Origin: Flavobacteriia bacterium
Lineage (GTDB): Bacteria > Bacteroidota > Bacteroidia > Flavobacteriales > Schleiferiaceae
Direction: 5' to 3'
DNA: 8,861 bases
Assembly (NCBI GenBank): GCA_949516455.1
Contig: CATILC010000160.1
Location: 1-8,861 of the forward strand
The translations under genes were made by a program, and so were the position numbers. The notes under the pieces were generated by a model. That model had not been told where the DNA came from. It was given only the letters and a program-made list of their open reading frames with translations, and made no database searches. The first letter of the stretch is position 1; every line of letters starts with the position of its first letter. This document shows positions 1 through 6,563 of this stretch, piece by piece.

Positions 1-1484
1 GCGGGCCGCTCTACGACACCATGTTGGCGCATTATCTCATCAATCCGGACATGCGCCACAACTTCGATCTTCTGTGCGAGACCTACCTCGGCCACAAAGC
101 GCGTTCGATCGAAGAGCTGATCGGCAAGAAGGGCAAGATGCAGAAGAGCATGCGCAGCGTTCCGGTCGAGGAGGTGGTGGAGTATGCCGGAGAAGATGCG
201 GATCTGACCTGGCAGCTCATGGAGAAATTTCGTCCGATGGTTGCAGAGAACAAGGTGGACAGCGTCCTGGCCAACATCGAACTGCCTCTGGTCCCTGTTC
301 TTTCCGAAATGGAGCGCAATGGGATCCGCCTGGACACTGAGGCCCTTCAAAAGATGTCCGTCTCCATGGCGGAGGAACTGCAGGGGATCGAAAAGCGCAG
401 CATGGAGCTGGCGGGCACTGAATTCAATCTGGCCTCCCCGCGGCAGCTGGGGGTTGTTCTCTTCGATGAGCTGAAGATCTCGGACAAGGCCAAGAAGACC
501 AAAAGCGGCCAATACGCCACTTCGGAAGACATTCTCCTCGGTCTGAAGGACAAGCATCCGATCGTTGCAGAGATCCTGGAATACCGACAGATCACCAAAC
601 TCAAAGGCACCTATGTGGACGCGCTTCCCGAGTTGATCGACCCGGATACGGGCCGGATCCACACCTCCTTCAACCAGGCAGTGGCAGCGACCGGGCGGCT
701 CAGTTCCAATCAACCCAATCTGCAGAACATCCCGATACGGCATGCGCGTGGCCGAGAGATCCGGAAAGCATTCATCCCGGCAGACGATGACCATGTGCTG
801 CTCAGCGCGGATTATTCGCAGATCGAATTGCGGCTGATCGCAGAGTTGAGCCAGGATCAGGCGATGACCGAGGCATTCCTCGGTGGGGCGGACATCCATT
901 CGGCCACCGCGGCACGCTTGTTCGGCATCGATCAGGATCAGGTAGATCGCACCCAGCGCACCCACGCGAAAACAGTGAATTTTGGCATCATTTACGGCGT
1001 GTCCGCCTTTGGACTCAGCCAACAGACCGACCTCAGCCGATCGGAAGCAGCAGACCTGATCCGCTTGTATTTCGAGACCTACCCGGGCATCAAGGCCTAC
1101 ATGGACGGGCAGGTGCGCGTGGCTCGGGAGCAAGGCTTCGTCGAAACCCTCTACGGTCGTCGGCGCTATTTAAAAGACATCAACTCGAGGAACGGAACGG
1201 TTCGCGGACATGCGGAACGGAACTCGGTCAACGCACCCATTCAGGGCACCGCAGCCGACGTCATTAAAAAGGCCATGATCCGCATTCAGGCCGAACTGAA
1301 GAAACGCGAACTCAAGACGCGCATGCTGCTTCAGGTACATGACGAACTGGTCTTCGATTGCCCAAAGAACGAACGGGAGGAAGTTCAGCTGCTGGTCAAA
1401 GAGCTCATGGAATCTGCAGTGGAAACACGCATTCCCTTGTTGGCCGAGACCGGATTTGGAGCCAACTGGCTGGAGGCCCACTAA
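1..1484 (+). CDS. polA: DNA polymerase I, C-terminal half (5' partial)
   Basis: This is a family A DNA polymerase that fills gaps in lagging-strand synthesis and repair. The reading frame is open from base 3, so the true start and the 5'-nuclease domain (roughly the first 420 residues by comparison with E. coli Pol I) lie outside the window. The visible part begins inside the 3'-5' exonuclease domain. The YDTML segment at 12-26 matches the Exo II aspartate, and YAGEDAD near 183 matches the Exo III Tyr...Asp, so proofreading looks intact as far as can be seen; Exo I is not in the window. The polymerase domain has motif A DYSQIELR (810-833), motif B/O-helix with R-x3-K-x3-F-x2-YG spacing (957-998), and motif C VHDE (around 1335-1346). 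The O-helix residue is Phe, as in E. coli. The gene ends TAA and converges on the metalloprotease gene 4 bp away, with no separate terminator space between them. Confidence 0.97.
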   Translation, partial: GPLYDTMLAHYLINPDMRHNFDLLCETYLGHKARSIEELIGKKGKMQKSMRSVPVEEVVEYAGEDADLTWQLMEKFRPMVAENKVDSVLANIELPLVPVLSEMERNGIRLDTEALQKMSVSMAEELQGIEKRSMELAGTEFNLASPRQLGVVLFDELKISDKAKKTKSGQYATSEDILLGLKDKHPIVAEILEYRQITKLKGTYVDALPELIDPDTGRIHTSFNQAVAATGRLSSNQPNLQNIPIRHARGREIRKAFIPADDDHVLLSADYSQIELRLIAELSQDQAMTEAFLGGADIHSATAARLFGIDQDQVDRTQRTHAKTVNFGIIYGVSAFGLSQQTDLSRSEAADLIRLYFETYPGIKAYMDGQVRVAREQGFVETLYGRRRYLKDINSRNGTVRGHAERNSVNAPIQGTAADVIKKAMIRIQAELKKRELKTRMLLQVHDELVFDCPKNEREEVQLLVKELMESAVETRIPLLAETGFGANWLEAH

Positions 1485-1488
1485 GGGT

Positions 1489-3633
1489 TTATCGCTGCAA
1501 TTGGAAGGAGGCCGAGTGGTGGATCTCCTCCGAAACGATCTGAAGTTGGTACAAACCGTTGCTCAGCTCGAGCGGCAGCCGGATCGCCCACTTCCCCCCC
1601 GACTGGATCGCTTCCAACACGATGGTTCGTCCAGACATATCGGTCAGATGGACAGCGGGTGTGCGGCCGATGGACTCGCTGGATTCGAAATAGAGCGTAC
1701 CAGAGGTCGGGTTCGGGTAGAGCTTCAGTGAGGAGCCGAACAGCTGCTGTGCAGCGCTCATGCTGGCGTCCATATTGATTTGATCGATGTACAGGTTGTT
1801 GCCGCCTCCGGAATTCATCTCCCACTTGATCTGTATGGGCTCATTGCCTCCGGCATAGCTGCTGAGGTTCACGCTATACTCCTTCCAATCGGCATCCGAG
1901 GAAGGTGTGAATGGAGTGGTCTTCAGGCCGGCTGTGATCAGGCTTGAGGTATTGATGATGCGCGTGAGCACCCAGGTCTGACCGCAGTCCTTGGAAACGT
2001 AGAGCCGCAGGGCGTCGTTGTCGGTGCTCTCCTTGGTGGCAAAGGCATAGCGGAACCGCAGGTTGAGCGCTGTGGTGAAGCGCACGTCGAGCGATGGGGA
2101 ATAGAGTTCGTCGATCTGCCCTTTGGTGGCAGAAAAATTGTCGAGCTTCAGGCAGGAACTGCTCTGGTAGCCCACCGTCTTATCGATCTCAAAGTCGAGG
2201 TAATCTCCTGCGCCAAAGGCCGACCAGTCAGCCCCAAGCAGAGCGAGGTTCTCAAAATCTTCGGATAAGCTGTTTGCATCTGCTGTCTGAGCAGATTGGA
2301 CCTTGATGTAGTGCTGAACGACCAGATCCGAGTTTCCATTGGGGTTGCTGAGCGTCAGTGAGACGGAATAGCTGCCGGGCTGATTGTACACCACGCTTGG
2401 GTTGGCCACCGTGCTGCTTGCCGGACTTCCTCCGGGAAAGCTCCAGGAATAAGAGGACACATTTCCTCCCTCAACGCGGGACTGGAACTGAACACTGCTT
2501 CCGGCGCAAACCGTTTTTCTGTCTGCCACAAAGAATGCGGAAGGAACACAATCGTAATTGTTCGGAGAGATCCCAGTGGCATTGAGGTTGGCACCGCTGG
2601 AGACATCACCGCGCCAGGTGGACAGGCCGAGCACGCGCTTCATTTCGGTCTTCTGGCCCTGAGTAAAGGTGTTCGGGCAATCTGCATAGTCCATGTGGTT
2701 TTCGATCATGTCTGGCAGATCCGGGGTTTCATTGCTGCAGCTGTTGGTGCTGGTGTTGCAGCCGTAGTTCGCACTCAGCGCAAGAGGCGTGTCGCCAATA
2801 TTGTCTCCGTTGGCGTTGGAGCAGGATTGATTCGTGGACCGGGAAAATGGATGGTGCAGGTTGAGGTAATGCCCGACTTCATGGGTCAGCGTTCGGCCAC
2901 CTGTCGCATTTGGAAGGCTGCCGGCCGAGGCCGTTCCTATGGTGCCGACCTGATCGTGCCGAAGGATCACTCCGTCATAGGTGGGCGGCTGACTGCTCAC
3001 ACAAGTACTGCAGTTGGCAAAATCTGCTGGACGATAGGCATAGCCCAGAACGGTGCCCGAGGGAGAGCTTTGGGTTTCCACCTCACGAACCACCCAAATG
3101 TTCAGGTATTTGTTGTTGTTCCAGGAAGGGCTGCCCTGACCATTGCTGTTCCCCTTGACCGAATTGCTGCTGTTTCCTGGATTTGCGCTCAGGGAAGATT
3201 GCTTCCTGATGATCCCGCTGTGGCAGTTTCCATTCGGGTCTTTGTTGGCCAGCCGGAACTCGATCTCCGCATCTGCGGCCACAGCCTGGAACATCGCCCG
3301 GGTTTGGGAGGCATCGGCATTCAGCCTTCTGTAATCCTCGTTCAGGACACGAAGGCCATCGAGGATCTGCTCACGACTGATGTTGTCTTCCTCATCCGTC
3401 CAAAGAACATGGAACACAACCGGGATATAGTGGAGAACGGCCCCCGTTTTTTGCTGCAGCATGCGGTTGTCCAGGACAACGTCCTGCACCTGAGAAGCGG
3501 GCTCCAGTATCAGAGGCAGGGAGGAAGAAAGTTCGAGCTGAACTTCGTCGGAACCACAATGAGGCCGATCTTGGGCGTTCAGGGAGCACAGTGCGAAGAG
3601 AAAGAGCAGGCTGAACAGGTGTTTGGTGCGCAT
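1489..3633 (-). CDS. Secreted M43-family (cytophagalysin/pappalysin-like) metalloprotease with PKD and T9SS sorting domains
   Basis: The product is a 714-residue predicted extracellular zinc endopeptidase. Residues 1-20 form a signal peptide: basic start, hydrophobic FSLLFLFALCSL, then cleavage near LNA-QD. The catalytic domain spans about 65-340. The zinc site is HEVGHYLNLHH (251-261; ligands H251, H255, H261, catalytic E252), and the Met-turn is NHMDYAD around M314. The position that is Gly in the textbook HExxHxxGxxH motif is Asn258; from family knowledge this also occurs in Bacteroidota M43 enzymes. A PKD domain follows (about 367-446, with YSWSFPGG and a PGSYSVSLTLSN strand), then a MAM/jelly-roll-like beta domain (about 455-622). 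The C-terminal type A T9SS sorting domain (about 633-714) begins LKLYPNPTSG and ends with a NGLYQLQI strand. The chosen start gives a complete signal peptide. It is likely a monocistronic secreted nutrient or matrix protease; its substrate is unknown. Confidence 0.93.
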   Translation of the reverse strand: MRTKHLFSLLFLFALCSLNAQDRPHCGSDEVQLELSSSLPLILEPASQVQDVVLDNRMLQQKTGAVLHYIPVVFHVLWTDEEDNISREQILDGLRVLNEDYRRLNADASQTRAMFQAVAADAEIEFRLANKDPNGNCHSGIIRKQSSLSANPGNSSNSVKGNSNGQGSPSWNNNKYLNIWVVREVETQSSPSGTVLGYAYRPADFANCSTCVSSQPPTYDGVILRHDQVGTIGTASAGSLPNATGGRTLTHEVGHYLNLHHPFSRSTNQSCSNANGDNIGDTPLALSANYGCNTSTNSCSNETPDLPDMIENHMDYADCPNTFTQGQKTEMKRVLGLSTWRGDVSSGANLNATGISPNNYDCVPSAFFVADRKTVCAGSSVQFQSRVEGGNVSSYSWSFPGGSPASSTVANPSVVYNQPGSYSVSLTLSNPNGNSDLVVQHYIKVQSAQTADANSLSEDFENLALLGADWSAFGAGDYLDFEIDKTVGYQSSSCLKLDNFSATKGQIDELYSPSLDVRFTTALNLRFRYAFATKESTDNDALRLYVSKDCGQTWVLTRIINTSSLITAGLKTTPFTPSSDADWKEYSVNLSSYAGGNEPIQIKWEMNSGGGNNLYIDQINMDASMSAAQQLFGSSLKLYPNPTSGTLYFESSESIGRTPAVHLTDMSGRTIVLEAIQSGGKWAIRLPLELSNGLYQLQIVSEEIHHSASFQLQR

Positions 3634-3660
3634 CTAGGGGAAGTTTCAGAGTTTCGCAGA

Positions 3661-3689
3661 CTAAGGTAAATGACGCCACGGGAACTCAA
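3661..3689 (-). promoter_or_regulatory. Candidate Bacteroidota promoter for the metalloprotease gene
   Basis: On the minus strand, TACCTTAG (complement of 3661-3668) matches the Bacteroidota -7 consensus TAnnTTTG with one mismatch. A TTG (complement of 3687-3689) lies 18 bp upstream, near the expected spacing of the -33 element. It sits 27 bp before the ATG. An inverted repeat AACAA-g-TTGTT at 3694-3704 lies just upstream and could be an operator, but its arms are short. This is a motif match only. Confidence 0.4.
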
Positions 3690-3781
3690 GTGGAACAAGT
3701 TGTTGGAAAGACGGTGAACGGCTGGCATTTTGCCCTTGGAATTTTCTGCTTCTCCCCTTATACGCATTTGACGAGAAAGTG

Positions 3782-3789
3782 TACTTTTG
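3782..3789 (+). promoter_or_regulatory. Promoter -7 element of the rplM operon
   Basis: TACTTTTG is a perfect match to the Bacteroidota -7 box TAnnTTTG. It is followed by CAGCCC, a common context just before the start site in this phylum. The -33 element is weak: no TTG occurs at the usual 18-21 bp upstream distance. A TTG at 3768-3770 is too close (11 bp), while TTA at 3758-3760 is at 21 bp. Transcription from here would give a leader of about 40 nt before the GTG start of rplM. This supports translation starting at 3836 rather than at the in-frame ATG at 3779, which lies upstream of the box. Confidence 0.6.
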
Positions 3790-3835
3790 CAGCCCGTTTG
3801 TCTTTTGGCGAACAAAAACATTTAACGACCAGATC

Positions 3836-4291
3836 GTGAATACACTGAGTTACAAAACCCTTTCGGCCAATGCAGCAACTGTGGACAAGCAGTGGTTGGT
3901 GGTCGATGCTGAAGGACAGCAGTTGGGCAGACTGGCCTCTAAAGTGGCCAAGCTGCTTCGCGGAAAACACAAGGTCAATTTCACGCCACACGTGGATTGC
4001 GGAGACAATGTTGTCGTGATCAACGCGGCCAAAGTGCAGTTGAGCGGAAACAAGTGGACCGACAAGCAGTACATCCGCCACACGGGCTACCCCGGCGGAC
4101 AGCGCAGCACCACGCCCACCGTATTGTTGGAGAAGAATCCGAACCGCATCGTGGAGATGAGTGTTCGCGGCATGCTCCCCAAAAACCGCCTTGGTCGTCA
4201 GCTGCTCAAGAATCTCTACGTCTACGAGGCAGAAACACATCAGCAGGAGGCGCAACAGCCCAAAGCATTCAACCTGAACGAATTCAAGTGA
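3836..4291 (+). CDS. rplM: 50S ribosomal protein L13 (uL13)
   Basis: L13 is a large-subunit protein that binds 23S rRNA early in assembly. The 151-residue product matches Bacteroidota L13 in length and sequence. It begins (M)NTLSYKTLSAN, has the core GRLASKVAKLLRGKHK (31-46), the HVDCGDNVVVINA segment (52-64), TGYPGGQR (83-90) and the signature VRGMLPKNRLGRQ (110-122), and ends with QPKAFNLNEFK. The start is GTG at 3836. An in-frame ATG at 3779 would add 19 residues with no L13 similarity and lies upstream of the promoter box, so it was rejected. There is no Shine-Dalgarno sequence, as usual for the phylum. rpsI follows after 4 bp, so the two are almost certainly cotranscribed and translationally close-coupled. 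Confidence 0.97.
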   Translation: MNTLSYKTLSANAATVDKQWLVVDAEGQQLGRLASKVAKLLRGKHKVNFTPHVDCGDNVVVINAAKVQLSGNKWTDKQYIRHTGYPGGQRSTTPTVLLEKNPNRIVEMSVRGMLPKNRLGRQLLKNLYVYEAETHQQEAQQPKAFNLNEFK

Positions 4292-4295
4292 TCCT

Positions 4296-4694
4296 ATGGA
4301 AATGATCCACAAAATAGGTCGCAGAAAGACCGCCGTTGCACGCGTATACATGGAGGAGGCCAGCAAAGCCAAGCCCGCCGGCGTGACCATCAACGGAAAA
4401 GAATACAAGTCCTATTTCAACACAGCCGCTCTTCACTACAAGATCGAGCAGCCATTGAAGCTCACCGAAAGCCTCGATAAGTTCCACCTGCGCATCAACG
4501 TGGATGGCGGAGGGATCACCGGTCAGGCGGAAGCTGTCCGCATGGCCATCTCCCGCGCGCTTTGCCAGGAGAACGAAGAGAACCGCACAGCACTCAAGCC
4601 GGATGGCTTGCTCACCAGGGACCCACGGATGGTGGAACGCAAGAAGTTCGGCCAGAAGAAAGCCCGTAAGAAATTCCAGTTCAGTAAGCGTTAA
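4296..4694 (+). CDS. rpsI: 30S ribosomal protein S9 (uS9)
   Basis: S9 is a small-subunit head protein whose C-terminal tail reaches the P-site tRNA. The 132-residue product starts MEMIHKIGRRKTAVARVY, close to other flavobacterial S9 proteins. It contains the GGGITGQAEAVRMAISRAL signature (71-89), TRDPRMVERKKFGQKKARKKFQF (107-129) and the invariant terminal SKR. The loop after ARVY (about residues 19-29) looks some four residues longer than the flavobacterial S9 I recall; this is from memory, not an alignment. The start at 4296 is preferred to the second Met (residue 3) because relatives begin ME(V/M)IHKIGRRK. The gene lies 4 bp after rplM and 81 bp before rpsB. Confidence 0.97.
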   Translation: MEMIHKIGRRKTAVARVYMEEASKAKPAGVTINGKEYKSYFNTAALHYKIEQPLKLTESLDKFHLRINVDGGGITGQAEAVRMAISRALCQENEENRTALKPDGLLTRDPRMVERKKFGQKKARKKFQFSKR

Positions 4695-4699
4695 ACCGT

Positions 4700-4757
4700 G
4701 TTTAGCATCTAAACATCCAGGACTCGGATCGTCCGGCTACCGGGATGTTGCCTAAAC
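4700..4757 (+). promoter_or_regulatory. Structured leader candidate upstream of rpsB
   Basis: The 81-bp rpsI-rpsB gap holds nested inverted repeats. GTTTAG (4700-4705) can pair either locally with CTAAAC (4709-4714, 3-nt loop) or distally with a second CTAAAC (4752-4757). AACATCC (4712-4718) pairs with GGATGTT (4743-4749). Inside that, GGAC (4720-4723) pairs with GTCC (4731-4734), or CCGG (4733-4736) with CCGG (4740-4743). The local GTTTAG hairpin shares bases 4712-4714 with the long stem, so the two are mutually exclusive. There is no T-run, so it is not an intrinsic terminator. By analogy with S2 autoregulation in E. coli, it could be an S2-binding leader; that is inference. Confidence 0.5.
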
Positions 4758-4775
4758 AGAAAGTAAACACCAACT

Positions 4776-5534
4776 ATGTCCTCAATTGACGTAAAGAACC
4801 TGCTCGACGCAGGCGTACACTTCGGTCACCTGACCCGGAAGTGGAACCCCAACATGGCTCCGTACATTTTCATGGAGCGCAACGGCATTCACATCATCGA
4901 CCTCCACAAGACGGCTGCCAAGATGGAGCAGGCGCAGGAAGGTTTGAGAAAGATCGCCTCTCAGGGAAAGAAGATCCTTTTTGTCGCCACAAAGAAGCAA
5001 GCCAAGGAGATCGTCGCCGATTACGCGGGCAAAATGAACATGCCTTATATCGTCGAGCGTTGGCCCGGCGGCATGCTGACCAATTTTGTCACCATACGCA
5101 AGGCCGTGAAGAAGATGGCCAGCATCGACAAGATGAAGGCGGACGGTACATTTAAGACGCTTTCAAAGAGAGAACGTCTGCAGGTGGATCGCCAACGGAG
5201 CAAACTGGAAAAACAGCTCGGTTCCATCTCAGACATGAGCCGACTGCCCGCAGCGCTCTTCGTAGTGGACATCAAAAGAGAACAAATTGCAGTGGCGGAG
5301 GCACAAAAATTGGGAATTCCAGTTTTCGCCATCGTCGATACGAATTCAGATCCGCTGCAGGTGGAGTTTCCGATACCAGGAAATGACGATGCCTCCAAGT
5401 CCATTGCCACCCTCATGGAGCATGTGAGCCAGGCGATCACTGGAGGGTTGGATGAGCGCAAAAAAGAGAAAGAGAAGGCGGGTAAAGAGAAGCTTGAAAA
5501 AGCAAAAAAGACCGCTGCCGAGGCCACTGAATAA
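4776..5534 (+). CDS. rpsB: 30S ribosomal protein S2 (uS2)
   Basis: S2 is a late-binding small-subunit protein located between the head and body of the 30S. The 252-residue product has the family start VKNLLDAGVHFGHLTRKWNP (6-25), then APYIFMERNGIHIIDL (28-43), the ILFVATKKQAK segment (67-77) and RWPGGMLTNFVTIR (95-108). The KREQIAVAEAQKLGIPVFAIVDTNSDP stretch lies in the C-terminal half. A Lys/Glu/Ala-rich tail fills the last 25-30 residues. The ATG at 4776 fits the conserved N-terminus; the upstream bases are A-rich with no Shine-Dalgarno. The gene follows rpsI by 81 bp containing a structured leader candidate, and precedes tsf by 90 bp containing a terminator. Confidence 0.98.
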   Translation: MSSIDVKNLLDAGVHFGHLTRKWNPNMAPYIFMERNGIHIIDLHKTAAKMEQAQEGLRKIASQGKKILFVATKKQAKEIVADYAGKMNMPYIVERWPGGMLTNFVTIRKAVKKMASIDKMKADGTFKTLSKRERLQVDRQRSKLEKQLGSISDMSRLPAALFVVDIKREQIAVAEAQKLGIPVFAIVDTNSDPLQVEFPIPGNDDASKSIATLMEHVSQAITGGLDERKKEKEKAGKEKLEKAKKTAAEATE

Positions 5535-5563
5535 ATCTTGACCGATCGATCGACCCTATTTCT

Positions 5564-5599
5564 GCCGGAGTGAGCATTTGTTCAAGCTCCGGCTTTTTT
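5564..5599 (+). terminator. Intrinsic terminator/attenuator between rpsB and tsf
   Basis: GCCGGAG (5564-5570) and CTCCGGC (5587-5593) form a perfect GC-rich 7-bp stem around a 16-nt loop. Part of the loop (TGA/TCA) can pair further. Six Ts follow at 5594-5599. This is a textbook Rho-independent terminator on the plus strand, 29 bp after the rpsB stop and 25 bp before the tsf start. It probably stops a fraction of the ribosomal protein transcripts, so that tsf depends on readthrough or on its own promoter. A weak -7 match, TATTTCTG (5557-5564), overlaps its left edge. Confidence 0.85.
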
Positions 5600-5624
5600 A
5601 ATGAACAAACCAAACAAACGAATC

Positions 5625-6452
5625 ATGGCAAAAATAACCGCAGCAGACGTGAACAAGCTCCGCAAGATGACAGGAGCAGGAATGATGGATTGTAAAAAAG
5701 CCCTGCAAGAGGCAGATGGCGATTTTGAGACAGCAATCGATGTCCTTCGCAAAAAAGGTCAGAAGGTCGCTGCCAAGAGAGCAGATCGCGAGGCCAGTGA
5801 GGGAGTGGTGCTCGCTGGGGTCAATGCCGGTTCGGATCGCGGCAGCGTTGTCAGTGTCAACTGCGAAACGGATTTCGTGGCCAAGAACGATAGCTTCATC
5901 GAATTGACGCAGAGAGTTTTGGAGGTGGCCATCAGCGAGGGACCAGCGGACAAAGCGGCCTTGTTGGACTGTGCCTTTGACAGCAGCATGAGCATCGGCG
6001 AAAAACTCACTGAGCAGACGGGTGTGATCGGCGAGAAGATCGAGATCGGTTCCTTCGAGCACCTGGAAGCGGAGCATGTGGACTTTTACATTCACGCGGG
6101 AAACAAACTGGCCACGCTTGTGGGCCTCAACAAAGACGGAGGAGAGGCTGGGCGCAATGTAGCCATGCAGGCGGCGGCTATGAATCCTGTTGCCTTGAAC
6201 AAAAGCGAAGTTCCCCAGGAAGTGATCGACCGCGAACTGGAGGTAGGCAAAGATCTCGCGCGCCAGGAAGGCAAGCCAGAAGAGATGCTCGACAAGATCG
6301 CTCAAGGCAGATTGGGCAAGTTCTTCAAAGAGAACACCCTCGAGCAGCAGCAGTACATCCGGGACAGCAAACTCAGCGTGGAAGGCTACCTCAAGGGGGT
6401 CGACAAGGAGCTGAAGTTGACTGGATACCGCCGCGTAGGACTGGGCGTATAA
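5625..6452 (+). CDS. tsf: Translation elongation factor Ts (EF-Ts)
   Basis: EF-Ts is the guanine-nucleotide exchange factor that regenerates EF-Tu-GTP. The 275-residue product opens with the UBA-like N-domain MAKITAADVNKLRKMTGAGM and DCKKAL (about 4-42). It has the VNCETDFVAKND motif (79-89), whose TDFV (82-85) inserts into EF-Tu. It continues with core and dimerisation subdomains, including HAGNKLATLVGL and the MQAAAMNPVALNKSEVP segment, and ends with a YLKGVDKELKLTGYRRVGLGV tail. Length is near that of E. coli EF-Ts (283). I chose the ATG at 5625 because MAKITAADVxxLR is the conserved start. The in-frame ATG at 5601 would add MNKPNKRI, sits directly after the terminator T-run, and has no family support. 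Confidence 0.97.
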   Translation: MAKITAADVNKLRKMTGAGMMDCKKALQEADGDFETAIDVLRKKGQKVAAKRADREASEGVVLAGVNAGSDRGSVVSVNCETDFVAKNDSFIELTQRVLEVAISEGPADKAALLDCAFDSSMSIGEKLTEQTGVIGEKIEIGSFEHLEAEHVDFYIHAGNKLATLVGLNKDGGEAGRNVAMQAAAMNPVALNKSEVPQEVIDRELEVGKDLARQEGKPEEMLDKIAQGRLGKFFKENTLEQQQYIRDSKLSVEGYLKGVDKELKLTGYRRVGLGV

Positions 6453-6463
6453 ATTTTGCGTCT

Positions 6464-6497
6464 CAACTCCGGATTTGCCAAATCGGCCCGAGAGTTG
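6464..6497 (+). terminator. Hairpin downstream of tsf (possible terminator lacking a T-run)
   Basis: CAACTC (6464-6469) pairs with GAGTTG (6492-6497). Inside it, GATTT (6472-6476) pairs with AAATC (6480-6484) around a GCC loop. It starts 12 bp after the tsf stop, as expected of a transcript end, but no T-run follows. It could be a processing or stability hairpin, or an inefficient terminator. Its 3' arm overlaps the proposed -33 element of the next promoter. Confidence 0.4.
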
Positions 6498-6526
6498 GTG
6501 TACACTGAACACTTATACTATCTTTA
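6495..6526 (+). promoter_or_regulatory. Candidate promoter for the sugar-kinase/GH65 operon
   Basis: TATCTTTA (6519-6526) matches the Bacteroidota -7 consensus TAnnTTTG except for the last base. TTG (6495-6497) lies 21 bp upstream as a -33 element. The spacing to the ATG at 6564 leaves a leader of about 30 nt. No clear operator palindrome is visible nearby. This is a motif match only. Confidence 0.4.
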
Positions 6527-6563
6527 GCGTCCCCCCAAGCTGAGGGTAACAATACGGATAGGT

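Noticed and set aside
2695..3669. Long open frame (324 codons) on the plus strand opposite the metalloprotease gene
   Set aside because: The minus strand encodes a coherent protein with signal peptide, zinc motif, PKD and sorting domain. The plus-strand translation shows no recognisable domain and is a composition shadow.
3796..3817. Possible leader hairpin before rplM (TTTGT/ACAAA or TTTTG/CAAAA)
   Set aside because: The stems are only five AT-rich pairs with large or competing loops, expected by chance in such sequence. Not enough to call an L13 leader.
3758..4408. Open frame of 216 codons on the minus strand opposite rplM and the start of rpsI
   Set aside because: It overlaps two certain ribosomal protein genes and a promoter, and its translation matches nothing recognisable.
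5543..5552. Perfect 10-bp palindrome CGATCGATCG after rpsB
   Set aside because: It is a simple CGAT repeat with no spacing to a convincing promoter. Such short palindromes arise by chance at this base composition.
5541..5564. Separate tsf promoter (TTG at 5538-5540, TATTTCTG at 5557-5564)
   Set aside because: The -7 box has one mismatch and the spacing (16 bp) is short. It overlaps the terminator stem, so it is kept only as a possibility in the terminator entry.
5598..6512. Long open frame (304 codons) on the minus strand opposite tsf
   Set aside because: It is antisense to an unmistakable EF-Ts gene and its translation shows no family motif.
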